DNA of 64,000 bases, from positions 186,001-250,000 of the forward strand of contig CAZMZH010000004.1 in NCBI GenBank assembly GCA_964570665.1, written 5' to 3'. Under the pieces are notes generated by a model. It did not search any database. It worked only from the letters and a program-made list of their open reading frames with translations, and had not been told where the DNA came from. The first letter of the stretch is position 1. Every line of letters starts with the position of its first letter. The DNA comes from JAJDAT01 sp964570665. Its GTDB lineage: Bacteria; Nitrospinota; Nitrospinia; Nitrospinales; JAJDAT01. Of the stretch, positions 44,615-54,255 are shown in pieces. Both the position numbers and the translations under genes were made by a program.

Positions 44615-46225
44615 ATGAAGCATTTGAACAAAAAAATTATAATTGTTGAAGATGAAACTGTGATTGCCCTAGAAATCGAAACACATTTAGAAAATATTGG
44701 CTATGAAATTGCCTCTCATGTTACTCATGGTGAAAAGGTCCAAGAAGAGGTTAAAAAGTATCATCCAGATTTAGTCTTAATGGATATTAACTTAAAAGGC
44801 CATATGAATGGGATTGAAGCAGCCCATCAAATAAGATCATTTTCAAATATTCCTGTCATTTTCCTCACCGCTTATGGAGATGGCAAAATTTTAGAAGAGG
44901 CAAAGCAAACTGCTCCTCATGGTTTTTTAACCAAACCCTTTCGACCACAAGAATTAACTGCCGCTATTGAATTAAGCTTTCTCAGATACCAAATAGAAGA
45001 AAATCTTAAAGCTAAACAAGATCATTTTAATCAATTAGTAAAAGACCGTGACAATGAAATTTGGGCTCCCCCTCCAGATTTAATGAAATTTTTATTTATT
45101 AATCCTTCCTATAACGAAAATTTGGGTCATAAAAAAGAAATCCTCACTGCCATCGCCAAAGATATTACCAAAATAAAAGAATATCAAAACTCTCTAATCC
45201 AAGCAAAAAATGAAGCTGAAGTTGCAAATAAGGCAAAAAGCGAATTTTTATCCAGGATGAGTCACGAGTTTCGAACGCCGTTAAATTCAATTTTAGGATT
45301 CAGTCAAATTTTAAACTCGGATTCAAACGATCCTTTAACCGAATTACAAAAGGAAAAAGTAGAGCAAATAATATACTCAGGAAATCATATTTTAAAACTA
45401 GTTAACGATGTACTAGATCTGGGAGCGATTGAAAACGGAAAATTACCGATCACATTTGAGACAATTTGCTTAAATCATATGATTAAAGAAGCCTTTGAAA
45501 ATGTTAAACGGGAAGCAAAGAGGAAAAAAATACAATTTATTGACAATATACCTGGAGATGAAGAAGTTTGGGTATCGGTCGACAAAACACATCTGAAAAA
45601 TGTTCTTATAAAACTGCTGACGAATGCAATTAAATATAATCGAGTTAATGGCAATATCAAACTATCGATGGAATTTGACCACTCAAAAACCGTTCGCCTA
45701 AAAATAGAAGATACAGGCTTTGGGATTCCTAAAGAAAAACAAACTCAAATATTTAAACCGTTCAACGCAATTACTCCACTGGTTAGTTTTGAAGAAGGCG
45801 TTGGCTTAGGTTTAAGTATCTCTAAATCATTGATGGAATTAATAAACGGAAAACTATTCTTTGAAAGCCAAGTTGGAAAAGGATCCAGTTTTTTTATTGA
45901 ACTTCCCATTACTAAAAAAGAGATTGTTTTACCAGAAAACATGGAAAGCAAGATTTCTAGCATTCAAAGTTTCAATGCCATGATTGAAAAGGAGGTCAGT
46001 GAAGAGGCAAACTTATCAAAAATGTCCATTCCTAATAAGTTACGCTTAGAAATTTTGACGGCGGCCGAAACATACAACTTTACGAAACTCGAAAGTTTAA
46101 TAAAAGATTTAAGCGCTTACAGCGAAGACGGTAAAACAATAGGTAAAATAGCTAGAAAATATTTACTGCAGTATGATGTTCCAAAAATTATCGAGATATT
46201 AAACAAAACTAAACAAACCTCCTAA
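44615..46225 (+). CDS. Receiver-first histidine kinase
   Basis: This 536-residue cytoplasmic protein has an N-terminal receiver (Asp57 in LVLMDINL, TKPF), a PAS-like linker with DITKIKEYQNSLIQAKNEAE, HisKA with His217 (SRMSHEFRTPLN), and a HATPase_c domain (LLTNAIKYNR, GVGLGLSIS). The C-terminal ~80 residues share a helical tail (LRLEILTAAETYNFTKLE) with the MHYT kinase. It may pass phosphate to the receiver-PAS proteins. Confidence 0.92.
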   Translation: MKHLNKKIIIVEDETVIALEIETHLENIGYEIASHVTHGEKVQEEVKKYHPDLVLMDINLKGHMNGIEAAHQIRSFSNIPVIFLTAYGDGKILEEAKQTAPHGFLTKPFRPQELTAAIELSFLRYQIEENLKAKQDHFNQLVKDRDNEIWAPPPDLMKFLFINPSYNENLGHKKEILTAIAKDITKIKEYQNSLIQAKNEAEVANKAKSEFLSRMSHEFRTPLNSILGFSQILNSDSNDPLTELQKEKVEQIIYSGNHILKLVNDVLDLGAIENGKLPITFETICLNHMIKEAFENVKREAKRKKIQFIDNIPGDEEVWVSVDKTHLKNVLIKLLTNAIKYNRVNGNIKLSMEFDHSKTVRLKIEDTGFGIPKEKQTQIFKPFNAITPLVSFEEGVGLGLSISKSLMELINGKLFFESQVGKGSSFFIELPITKKEIVLPENMESKISSIQSFNAMIEKEVSEEANLSKMSIPNKLRLEILTAAETYNFTKLESLIKDLSAYSEDGKTIGKIARKYLLQYDVPKIIEILNKTKQTS

Positions 46226-46337
46226 GAGACTCTTCAATAAGTTTAAATTAGTAACTTCAATTATTGCGATGTTGCCACCTTTTCTTCTCTACACAGCTTT
46301 TATAAACGAAGCGAAATTAAAACTATTTATGCCATCC

Positions 46338-48236
46338 CTAATTCAGCTGTGGAACTGAGAATGGAATAAACCTTTTTTTGGCGGCATTGTTTTTCATCAA
46401 GCGCTTTAACATATTTTGCGCTTCTTCCAATTTTGGGTTTCTATCTGGATAATCTTCTAAAAACTTTTGAACCGCTTTTATCTTTTCGTCAACGGGAAAA
46501 ATACTTTCCTCTATCTTTTCCATTTCTTCAAGCGTTTTAAAGCGATCGTTTATTTCGTCTTGCCTGGCTTTTGCCAATCTGATTTTTTCTTCTAAATCCG
46601 TTTCCGACCTATCAACAGTGACTGTTGGCTTTTCATTTTCTTCTTCGACAAACTCAGGCAACGAATTGTCGATACTAGCATCAATTAGAACAATATTATT
46701 TTTTACTCTTTTAATGAACCCGGAGAGATCGTTCTTTGGAGAAACGGGAACTGGCTTTACTCCTAGCTTCAAAACGTCAAAATCCGGAACTATTTGCAAT
46801 AAAGCGCGAACGTAAAGAGATTTTACCGCGAAGTTCACATTCTGCGGTATGGTTCCAGTTAGTTCAACCGCCTTTATATTAGTGAAAGAAGAAGTCGTGA
46901 TTCCAATCACTTCTCCATCGTTATTAAAAAGAGGTCCGCCGCTATTGCCTGGTTGTATCGGAACGGTAATTTGAAATAACCCCGGATCGTCAAAATATCC
47001 TGTAGTAGAATTAATTGTTCCTTCGGAATATTTCGGTTTTTTCCCCAAAAGTTGACTCATTGGATATCCAACCGTAAATACTTTTTGCCCCATTTCAACT
47101 TTGTTAGAGTCTCCAAGAACTATATTGCCCATTGCCGTCCTCGGCCTCCTGGCAAGCTTTAAAATACCGACATCGTTCCTTTGATCCTGAGCGACTATCT
47201 TGGCTCTGACTTTTTCTCCAGTAAAAAAATTAACAAAAAGAGAGTTAGCTCCCTCAACAACATGATTGTTTGTTATAACGTATTTAGACTGCCCTAATAA
47301 GAATCCCGTTCCTTTTGAACCTTTGCTTTGTTCTTGTTCTTCTCCTTGTACTTTTTCCCTTTCATCCGGTTTTTGGACTCTTTTAGGATTTGTATTATCG
47401 CCATACTTATTATAAAAGCGTCTCAAATTCTTGCCGGCTTTGCTAACTTTTTTCATTTGACTTTTTGACGCAAAAATCTTTTTGGCTTTCTTGGTATATT
47501 TTATCGCGAGAACGCCTTCCTCCACTCTGTCGTAGCTATCCCCCATGTTTAAATAGGCGTCGCCATCATTTGGATTTAATTTAATTGCTTTTTTATAAGC
47601 CGTTATGGCGTCGCTATAACGTTCCAACGCATAGTAGGAAATGCCTAGGTTATACATGGCGTCATAATTATTTTTATCCAAACGTAGAGCTTCTTTCAAA
47701 GATCCTACCGCTTCTTCAAATCTTTTTAATTCAATGTAGCAATTCCCCATATTATTTCGTATCGCGGACAAATCTGGTTTGATACGCGCCGCTGTTTCGT
47801 AGGAAACCAGCGCATTCTCATATTTCTTAAGCGCAGTATATGCGTTACCCATATTATTATATGGAATAAAGCTATCCGGCTTTAGGCGAATGGTATCTTC
47901 ATATTTTTTGATTGCTTCGTAGTTTTCCCCCAACTCCAAAAAAGCGTTCCCCATATTATTATGCGCGTTCCAATAATCGGGCTCTATTCCAATAGCTTCT
48001 TCATATTTCTCTATCGCTTCGCGATATTTACCGGCTTTTGATAATTCGTCGCCTTCACTTTTCAATTTCCTTGCTTTTCCATTAAATGTATCTTGGGCAA
48101 AAACCAGGCTTACCTCTCCAACCAAATAGGATTGAAGTAACGAATATGAAAAAAAACAAATTAAGACAATTAAAATTCTTTTTATAGTTTGGAAACTCAC
48201 TTTAATTCTCCGGCAATACATTCGTTTCCCTTCCAT
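46338..48236 (-). CDS. TPR-containing S1C (HtrA-like) serine protease
   Basis: This 632-residue exported protein has a leader (VLICFFSYSLLQSYL), five to six TPR units (about 50-270; GDELSKAGKYREAIEKYEEA onward), then a trypsin-like domain with His in VITNNHVVEGANS, Asp in DQRNDVGILKL and Ser in QPGNSGGPLF. No PDZ domain is seen; a coiled C-terminal tail follows. The start is uncertain (48236 or 48221) and overlaps the end of the upstream lipoprotein gene. A periplasmic quality-control role is inferred from the family. Confidence 0.88.
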   Translation of the reverse strand: MEGKRMYCRRIKVSFQTIKRILIVLICFFSYSLLQSYLVGEVSLVFAQDTFNGKARKLKSEGDELSKAGKYREAIEKYEEAIGIEPDYWNAHNNMGNAFLELGENYEAIKKYEDTIRLKPDSFIPYNNMGNAYTALKKYENALVSYETAARIKPDLSAIRNNMGNCYIELKRFEEAVGSLKEALRLDKNNYDAMYNLGISYYALERYSDAITAYKKAIKLNPNDGDAYLNMGDSYDRVEEGVLAIKYTKKAKKIFASKSQMKKVSKAGKNLRRFYNKYGDNTNPKRVQKPDEREKVQGEEQEQSKGSKGTGFLLGQSKYVITNNHVVEGANSLFVNFFTGEKVRAKIVAQDQRNDVGILKLARRPRTAMGNIVLGDSNKVEMGQKVFTVGYPMSQLLGKKPKYSEGTINSTTGYFDDPGLFQITVPIQPGNSGGPLFNNDGEVIGITTSSFTNIKAVELTGTIPQNVNFAVKSLYVRALLQIVPDFDVLKLGVKPVPVSPKNDLSGFIKRVKNNIVLIDASIDNSLPEFVEEENEKPTVTVDRSETDLEEKIRLAKARQDEINDRFKTLEEMEKIEESIFPVDEKIKAVQKFLEDYPDRNPKLEEAQNMLKRLMKNNAAKKRFIPFSVPQLN

Positions 48237-48685
48237 CTCCAGTTTACAATTTCGCCTGCGTCGTTAGTTTCAATCCATGTCGTGCATTTGAAAAATAATT
48301 TATTACCGTTAATTTTTTGACCAGAGCTAGCCAGCATTGCCGCCGCATTAGTAAAAGAATTCCTTGCTCGTTCTGAATACGAACCTTTCTTTTCAGAAAG
48401 TAATTTTACAATTCGAGCTCTCTCATAAACGTAAACTTTTCTGCCATTCGGATCGACAAATTTCCTTTGTGGGTACCCCCAACTTTCAACAAATGCATCT
48501 ATTTTTTCTCCTACCCAAGTATCTAAAACTTTTTCATAGTTTTTAGAGCTATAACCAAGCGCCGGAGCGCAAGAACCAATAAAAATAGATAGCGCCAAAA
48601 AAATTAAGATTGAATTGAATTTTTTTATTGTAAAAATCGAAATGTTTGGCATAGAAAAATATACTAACTTGATTACAAAAAACAT
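48197..48685 (-). CDS. Lipoprotein, SmpA/BamE-like
   Basis: This 162-residue protein has a hydrophobic leader and lipobox IGSC (possible start at M12, 48652). The mature domain begins with WVGEKIDAFVESWGYPQRKF and has an alpha/beta pattern with paired Cys (CTTW, CIAGE) that resembles small BamE/SmpA-type outer-membrane lipoproteins by eye only. It overlaps the downstream TPR-S1C protease gene by about 40 bp, so the two are translationally coupled. A shared envelope-maintenance job is inferred. Confidence 0.65.
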   Translation of the reverse strand: MFFVIKLVYFSMPNISIFTIKKFNSILIFLALSIFIGSCAPALGYSSKNYEKVLDTWVGEKIDAFVESWGYPQRKFVDPNGRKVYVYERARIVKLLSEKKGSYSERARNSFTNAAAMLASSGQKINGNKLFFKCTTWIETNDAGEIVNWRWKGNECIAGELK

Positions 48686-48759
48686 TCAATAGCCAAACTA
48701 CAGATAGAACAAATTTTAAAAAATAGAAAACGGTGGGGGTTGTACTCTTTTAAATGTCG

Positions 48760-50337
48760 TTAGAGAACGTTTAATTGATGAGATACTTTAGGGTGAGAAT
48801 TGCCTATGTGTAACGACCAGGCTTTTTCTTGAACGGATTTGTCAGCTTCAGTAACTCGATCGTGTTGACGCAAATGTTCGGCCCAAGATTCGACTAAAAA
48901 GTTTTCAATCACTCGACCAGGATATTCAGCATCTTGAAATAATCCCCAATGTAACGCGCCGTCTCGCAGTCGGGCAAGCTTCATTTCATGCATACAATTT
49001 TTAAACTTTTCAAAATTTTTTGGATCAATTTCATACTCTACCGTTATTAAAACTGGACCGTCGTCGTTTTCCATATCTATCGCAACAGTGGGAGCCGGCC
49101 AATGGAGCGAAGGCGACAAGTTTAGGCTATCTCGGCCGCCCAAACGATGCCGGAATGTCAATGCCAAGCCTACTATTAAAACTCCACTCGCTAAGTAAAG
49201 CGTTACAGGAATACCAATTTGATTGGCCAAAGCTCCCCAAAGCAAACTGCCGCTCGCATAACCTCCAAAGAATACCAACATAAAATAAATCGCCATCGCC
49301 CGCGCTCGCACCCAAGAAGGAATAACCGTTTGCGCCGTCACATTAAAGCTGGATAAAACCGTCAACCAAGCGGCTCCACCTATAAACATAGCGCCGCAAA
49401 CTAAAGAATAATTTGGGGCTGCGCCTAATAGACTCATGGTGGCCGACAAAATAAAAATGCTCGCTCCCACTAAAATGTCTATGGAATAGTTTTTCTTTAA
49501 ACGAGGTAAAAATGCGGCGCCCAAAACGGCCCCTAACCCAATACAAGTCAGCAAAAAACCATAGTCGGACGAATCCCCATGAAGATTTTGTTTAACCACC
49601 AAAGGAAGTAAACACCACATAGCTCCTGCTGGAAATATAAACGCTCCCGTTCTCAGCATAACCGACTTGAGGTCTGGCGAATTCTTCGTAAAACGCCAAC
49701 CCAATCTCATCGCGCTAAAAAATTTTTCCGCCGGCAAAGAAGTTTTTTTAACTCGCCGTTTCCAAAAACATAAAACAACCGCTACCGTAATAAAAGAAAA
49801 CCCGTTAAAAAGAAATGCCGAATGAATTCCAAACGAAGCAATAATTAAACCGCCTAGCGCGGGACCAATGGTCCTTGAAATATTGATACCCACGCTATTT
49901 AATGCCAAAGCCGGCGCTAATTCTTCCTTGGAAACCAATTCAGGCGTCACAGCCTGCCAGGGAGGGGTAGCAATAGCGACTCCAACCCCAAGTAAAAAAG
50001 TTAAAATAAGAAGGTCACTCGGTTGAATTGCGTCGCGGGAAGTTATATAACCCAAAAAACAGACCGTCAAACTCATCCAGGCTTCGGCGGCAATCATGAG
50101 TTTTCTTCTATCCACGATGTCCGCCAACGCGCCCGCTGGCAGCGCTAAAAAAAACATGGGCAACGTTCCAGCCGTTTGCACCAGCGAAACCATTAATGGG
50201 GAAGGCGCTAATGTAGCCATAAGCCAACCGGCCCCCACATCGTGCACCCAGGTTCCGACCATAGAAAATACGTTAGCAAGCCATAACATGCGGAACACAG
50301 GTTCCTTAAGGGGACTCCATGCAGAATGGATAGTCAT
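48760..50337 (-). CDS. MFS transporter with C-terminal ABM-like domain (DUF894 type)
   Basis: This 525-residue protein has 12 predicted TM helices, with MFS_3/EntS-like signature ADIVDRRKLMI and VGVAIATPPWQAVTPELV, and a ~90-residue soluble C-terminal domain (PVLITVEYEIDPKNFEKFKN; ARLRDGALHWGLFQDAEYPG) resembling an antibiotic-biosynthesis-monooxygenase fold. It probably exports a small toxic or redox-active compound. It is the last gene of a coupled group: 14 bp after the HxlR gene. Confidence 0.9.
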   Translation of the reverse strand: MTIHSAWSPLKEPVFRMLWLANVFSMVGTWVHDVGAGWLMATLAPSPLMVSLVQTAGTLPMFFLALPAGALADIVDRRKLMIAAEAWMSLTVCFLGYITSRDAIQPSDLLILTFLLGVGVAIATPPWQAVTPELVSKEELAPALALNSVGINISRTIGPALGGLIIASFGIHSAFLFNGFSFITVAVVLCFWKRRVKKTSLPAEKFFSAMRLGWRFTKNSPDLKSVMLRTGAFIFPAGAMWCLLPLVVKQNLHGDSSDYGFLLTCIGLGAVLGAAFLPRLKKNYSIDILVGASIFILSATMSLLGAAPNYSLVCGAMFIGGAAWLTVLSSFNVTAQTVIPSWVRARAMAIYFMLVFFGGYASGSLLWGALANQIGIPVTLYLASGVLIVGLALTFRHRLGGRDSLNLSPSLHWPAPTVAIDMENDDGPVLITVEYEIDPKNFEKFKNCMHEMKLARLRDGALHWGLFQDAEYPGRVIENFLVESWAEHLRQHDRVTEADKSVQEKAWSLHIGNSHPKVSHQLNVL

Positions 50338-50351
50338 AATGGAGCTTTACC

Positions 50352-50684
50352 TTATATTTTTAATTTTCCTTTAATCTTAAGGAACCCGTTCATAACCAAA
50401 AGGGAATTACGCCCCTCGTCTGTTAGGGAATAATTGACGCGCGGAGGATTTGTTGGTTGTTCGGAGCGGTTCACAACACCTGCAGTTTCTAAAGCTTTTA
50501 ATCTTTGACTCAATACCTTGGCGGAAACGCCTCCCAAGCTTCGCCTTAAATCTCCAAATCCTCGCGGCTTCTCGGAAAGAAAAAGTATAACTCTAGCCGT
50601 CCATTTAGTAGAAAAGAATTTAAGACCCTTCTCTAACCAATCGTATTTTGGATTGACTAGAATTCTCTTATTCATCGATTCCAT
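50352..50684 (-). CDS. HxlR-family transcriptional regulator
   Basis: This 110-residue winged-helix protein has the HxlR hallmarks KWTARVILFLSEKPRGFGDL, LSQRLKALETAGVV and PRVNYSLTDEGR. The usual regulatory Cys near the N-terminus is absent. ATG 50684 follows the pirin stop (50686) by one base, so it is translationally coupled. It likely regulates the pirin/MFS group in response to an electrophile or quinone; the effector is inferred. Confidence 0.88.
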   Translation of the reverse strand: MESMNKRILVNPKYDWLEKGLKFFSTKWTARVILFLSEKPRGFGDLRRSLGGVSAKVLSQRLKALETAGVVNRSEQPTNPPRVNYSLTDEGRNSLLVMNGFLKIKGKLKI

Positions 50685-50685
50685 A

Positions 50686-51507
50686 TCATCGTCGAGTGGC
50701 TGAAAGCCGATCCCTATATAAAGGATAATTAACTCTTGCTGGAACTTCTATAATCGCCAGTTTAAGCGGTTCTTCCATTTTTGCCTGCAAACAAACTGTG
50801 CTATCGGCTTGCGCATGGATAAGAGCAAAATCTTTTTTATCTATATGATCTTTCCTTCCAGTTTCTTCGTCTGTAATTAATCCTTCTCCTTCGATAACGA
50901 CAACCGCCAAAGAACGGTCTTTTTTTAGATCCCAAAGAAATTGATGACCGGAAGAAATTTTAATTTCTTTCATCATCGCCTCGGCTTTTAAAGAAACAGG
51001 GCCAGATTCTCCAATCACCGATTTAACGACAACGCCATCTTGTTCATGAGTAGGAAATTCGTCGGAAGAAAATTCTCGGTAAGTCGGTATATCGGTAATG
51101 GTTTCATTAAAATTAGGGTCAAACCAAATTTGAAAAAACTCGGTTCGATCGCCAATAGTCTCTTCTTCGTGAGAAACGCCTGAACCCGTTTGCAATACCT
51201 GCGCGCCGCCAGCTTTCACTCGACTTTTATTTCCTAATGTATCGTAATGCCCAATTTCTCCTTCAAGGGCATAACTCATAATTTCAAAAGCTTGATGAGG
51301 ATGAAGCCCTACCTTCCCGTATCCTTCTGCTGTGGCCCAAGCCCAATAAAACAAAGGGCCCGTGTTTGGAATTTCTGGACCTTCGCCTGGGAAACCAAGT
51401 GGCTTTGTTTCTGTAATCCGACCGCCGTCAAACTGCCCTGCCCCCTGCGCTTCTGGTGGATATAACTTAATATCTAATTTTGTGGTTGTACTATTCATAA
51501 CACTCAC
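50686..51507 (-). CDS. Pirin-family protein
   Basis: This 273-residue bicupin has the N-terminal metal-binding set HPHQAFEIMSYALEGEIGHY and SGVSHEEET, typical of pirins (YhaK/YhhW type); the C-terminal cupin is less conserved. Pirins bind iron and some act as quercetinases or redox sensors. It precedes the HxlR and MFS genes in the same operon, supporting a role in handling phenolic or oxidised compounds. Confidence 0.92.
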   Translation of the reverse strand: MSVMNSTTTKLDIKLYPPEAQGAGQFDGGRITETKPLGFPGEGPEIPNTGPLFYWAWATAEGYGKVGLHPHQAFEIMSYALEGEIGHYDTLGNKSRVKAGGAQVLQTGSGVSHEEETIGDRTEFFQIWFDPNFNETITDIPTYREFSSDEFPTHEQDGVVVKSVIGESGPVSLKAEAMMKEIKISSGHQFLWDLKKDRSLAVVVIEGEGLITDEETGRKDHIDKKDFALIHAQADSTVCLQAKMEEPLKLAIIEVPARVNYPLYRDRLSATRR

Positions 51508-51579
51508 CTCAATACTTTACAGTCTTGCTTTTTATGCAAATTAATAATAGAACCAAAGTTTCACCATTCACTCTCGCAT

Positions 51580-51655
51580 GTCATCCTGAAGCGAACTTTT
51601 AAGTTCGATGATTGTCACCCTGAGCCTGTCGAAGGGTCGCCTCGATTCAATAAAT
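51580..51655. repeat. Dispersed palindromic intergenic repeat
   Basis: TGTCATCCTGAAGCGAACTT and GTCACCCTGAGCCTGTCGAA, followed by GATTCAATAAA in the inverse sense of other copies' TTTAAATC, form a double copy between the pirin and VOC genes. Confidence 0.6.
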
Positions 51656-51662
51656 CCCTACC

Positions 51663-52088
51663 TTACTCATCATAATGAATTTCTAAATGATGACCGTCGG
51701 GATCAAAAAAATAAGCTGAAGCTCCGCTTCCATATATCCTAGGGTCGCCGTCTATTTTGACGTTTTGGTCTTTAAGCTCTTGAAGAATACCTTCAAACTT
51801 ATCTTTAGTCGTTGTGAACGCAAAGTGTAAGTATCCTTCTTCAGTAAAAACTTTTTGGGCGGATTCAAAATCTAAATCTGGAGATTCAAATAAAGCAATA
51901 GCGACGTTCCCCACATCCACTTCAATATGCTTGTTACCGCTTTTAGTAGCCGTTCTATAAATTACGGGGAAACCTAAAATCTCGCTGTAAAATTTCTCCG
52001 AACGAGCCATATCCTTTACATTCAGTCCAAAATGGTTCATTCCCTTGAGTTGAATCTTTGGTTTTGTTGTCATACTTTCAGTACTCAT
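51663..52088 (-). CDS. VOC-family protein, copy near CDGSH gene
   Basis: This 141-residue protein has the same two-unit VOC fold as the gene at 35144 (MNHFGLNVKDMARSEKFYSE; YLHFAFTTTKDKFEGILQEL; DPDGHHLEIHYDE). Metal ligands by eye are His, His and Glu in the usual places. It follows the CDGSH gene by 50 bp on the same strand and precedes the pirin operon, so it may act on the same class of reactive compound. Confidence 0.9.
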   Translation of the reverse strand: MSTESMTTKPKIQLKGMNHFGLNVKDMARSEKFYSEILGFPVIYRTATKSGNKHIEVDVGNVAIALFESPDLDFESAQKVFTEEGYLHFAFTTTKDKFEGILQELKDQNVKIDGDPRIYGSGASAYFFDPDGHHLEIHYDE

Positions 52089-52138
52089 TTTATTTTTCCT
52101 CTCCTTAAAGAGCTAACTTCCCTGATAAATCAGTTAAA

Positions 52139-52369
52139 TTATTTACTGTGCGTTCCGTCGCAAAATGGGGCGTTACCCGTTTTGCCGCAATCGCAAATCG
52201 CAACCTGTTTAGTTTCGGCTATTACAAACTGAGTCGGAGACTTTGCCCCCACTCCTAGCCTTTCATGGGAGCCGTCGCAATAAGGTTTATTCGCCGACTC
52301 GCCGCAGGCACAGTAATACTTAATTCCTTCGGTTTCTTCGAAAACGGTTGGTTTGTTTTGATAAGCCAT
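52139..52369 (-). CDS. Double-CDGSH iron-sulfur protein
   Basis: This 76-residue protein has two CDGSH-type motifs: YCACGESANKPYCDGSH and ICDCGKTGNAPFCDGTH, each with three Cys and one His to hold a 2Fe-2S cluster. It is a small redox protein of the bacterial two-motif class. AAGGAGAG precedes its ATG at a good distance. A sigma-54-like promoter lies about 40-60 bp upstream. Confidence 0.95.
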   Translation of the reverse strand: MAYQNKPTVFEETEGIKYYCACGESANKPYCDGSHERLGVGAKSPTQFVIAETKQVAICDCGKTGNAPFCDGTHSK

Positions 52370-52416
52370 TTGAACTCTCCTTAATTAACGATTTGATTAA
52401 CTATTACCCCATATAG

Positions 52417-52433
52417 AGCATGAACCATGCCAA
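52417..52433 (-). promoter_or_regulatory. Sigma-54-type promoter of the CDGSH-VOC operon
   Basis: On the minus strand TGGCATGGTTCATGCT has GG and GC in the -24/-12 relation with exactly 10 bp between them (consensus TGGCAC-N5-TTGC). The predicted start near 52407 leaves a leader of ~37 nt before the CDGSH ATG. The divergent gene encodes a sigma-54 activator. Confidence 0.55.
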
Positions 52434-52580
52434 ACCATGCTAAGCGCAATAACCCATTATTCCATAAGGTTTTCTGTGAATTTATTGGATCTTTCAAATA
52501 CTACTCACTTACGTTTATTACGTATTTTCGTAGATTAACTACTCAAATTCGTATAATATTAATATCAAGATATAAAATAA

Positions 52581-52607
52581 TGTCATGCTGAGCTTGTCGA
52601 AGCACGA
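52581..52607. repeat. Core copy of the dispersed repeat
   Basis: TGTCATGCTGAGCTTGTCGAAGCACG (26 bases, core only) precedes the sigma-54 activator gene; it lies inside its upstream open frame, so the real start is downstream of it. Confidence 0.6.
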
Positions 52608-52641
52608 CCACCTTTCCATAACTCTGAAAAGTTATAAAGCT

Positions 52642-54078
52642 ATGAAAAAAGAAGAACGCTTAAGACTCGCTGAATTCACCATCAACAATTGCGGCGATTC
52701 CATCATATTTCATGATTGCCGAGGCGAAATACTCAATGTCAATAAAGCGACCTGTAAAATCCTTGGATATTCTGAAAAAGAATTGATCGGTTTAACCATT
52801 CAAGACATCAATCCCACTTCAAATAAAAAAACATGGACTAAATATTGGAATAAACTTAGGAAATCCAAAAACCTTACTTTTGAAGACGACCATTACACAA
52901 GAAGCGGCGAAGTAATACCCATTGAAGTAACGGCCAATTTCATCAAATTTGGCGAAGGGGAATATGCAGTTGGTTTTGCTCGGGACATTTCTGTACGAAA
53001 GAAAATGGAAGAAGAACAAACCAAAGCTTTCGAAGAAATCAAACGATTACGCAAGCAGTTAGAATTGGAAAACGAGTACCTATACGAAGAGATGGCAGAG
53101 CTTCAAGCCTTTGGACGTATTATGGGAATAAGCTATGCACTACAAAATATTTTAAAGCAAATTGAAATGGTCGCGCCAACCGGAGCCAACGTCCTCATAA
53201 CCGGGGAATCCGGAACCGGTAAGGAGCTCATCGCTCACGAAATCCATAACCGCAGTGAAAGAAAACAGAGACCCATGATCCGTGTCAACTGCGCATCGAT
53301 TCCAAGAGAACTGTATGAAAGCGAGTTTTTTGGTCATGTCAAAGGCGCTTTCACCGGAGCCATCAAAGACCGTGTCGGTCGGTTTGAAGTAGCCAACGGG
53401 GGAACCCTCTTCTTAGACGAAGTGGGCGAAATTCCGCTAGATCTGCAAAGCAAATTACTGCGCGTTCTTCAAGAAGGAACTTTTGAAAAGGTCGGCAACG
53501 AAAAAACGATACAGGTGGACGTACGAGTTATTGCCGCGACCAATCGCAATTTAAAGAAAGAAGTCGAAAATGGAAATTTTCGCGAAGACCTTTACTATCG
53601 GTTAAACGTATTTCCATTGGAAGTACCGGCGTTAAGAGAACGAAAAGAAGATATCTCCATAATAGCCAATCATTTTTTGGAACTCGCAAAGAAAAACTTT
53701 AACCGACCAGAAGCGAAATTTTCTAAAAATAATCTTATAAACTTAGAAGGTTACGATTGGCCAGGAAATGTGAGGGAATTACAAAACGTGATAGAACGCG
53801 CAGTGATCACAGCGCAAAGTCCTAAATTAATTTTTAGTCTAGATAAAAGTTCTAACGTTAAGCCTCTATCCTCCCCAAGTAAGGGTGGGAATTCCCTATC
53901 TGAAAATAAAGTTTTAACGTTCGCAGAAGTAAAAGAAATTGAACGGGAAAATATTTTAGCGGCGCTAGAGAAGACTAATTGGAAAATTTTTGGCAATGAC
54001 GGAGCGGCTGAACTTCTCGACATCCCTCCCACCACGCTCGCCACCCGCATCCAACGAATGGGATTAAAGAAAAATTAA
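52642..54078 (+). CDS. PAS-domain sigma-54-dependent activator
   Basis: Start ATG 52642 is preferred over an in-frame start at 52585 because that one lies in the dispersed repeat. The 478-residue protein has a PAS domain (about 8-120), a coiled linker, and an AAA+ domain with GESGTGKE (Walker A), GAFTGA (sigma-54 contact) and GGTLFLDEVGEI (Walker B). A Fis-type HTH follows (LAALEKTNWKIFGNDGAAEL). It activates sigma-54 promoters, probably the one at 52417-52433 controlling the divergent CDGSH-VOC genes; the signal sensed is unknown. Confidence 0.93.
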   Translation: MKKEERLRLAEFTINNCGDSIIFHDCRGEILNVNKATCKILGYSEKELIGLTIQDINPTSNKKTWTKYWNKLRKSKNLTFEDDHYTRSGEVIPIEVTANFIKFGEGEYAVGFARDISVRKKMEEEQTKAFEEIKRLRKQLELENEYLYEEMAELQAFGRIMGISYALQNILKQIEMVAPTGANVLITGESGTGKELIAHEIHNRSERKQRPMIRVNCASIPRELYESEFFGHVKGAFTGAIKDRVGRFEVANGGTLFLDEVGEIPLDLQSKLLRVLQEGTFEKVGNEKTIQVDVRVIAATNRNLKKEVENGNFREDLYYRLNVFPLEVPALRERKEDISIIANHFLELAKKNFNRPEAKFSKNNLINLEGYDWPGNVRELQNVIERAVITAQSPKLIFSLDKSSNVKPLSSPSKGGNSLSENKVLTFAEVKEIERENILAALEKTNWKIFGNDGAAELLDIPPTTLATRIQRMGLKKN

Positions 54079-54255
54079 AAATTGTCCAAAGCTTTTGCCC
54101 AAGGACCAAAAACGAAAAAAAGCCATCTACAATTATTCCTAGTCAGATCAACACTTTAATATTCCATTTCATTAGAATAAATTGTATTGAAAAAGCTATA
54201 TATCTCTTTTTTTTCAACTTATTTTCATGAATTTGATGATTAACATGTACAGCCA

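Noticed and set aside
52585..52641. Extended start of the sigma-54 activator
   Set aside because: The 19 extra residues are encoded by the dispersed repeat and lack a ribosome site; MKKEERL at 52642 is the natural start.
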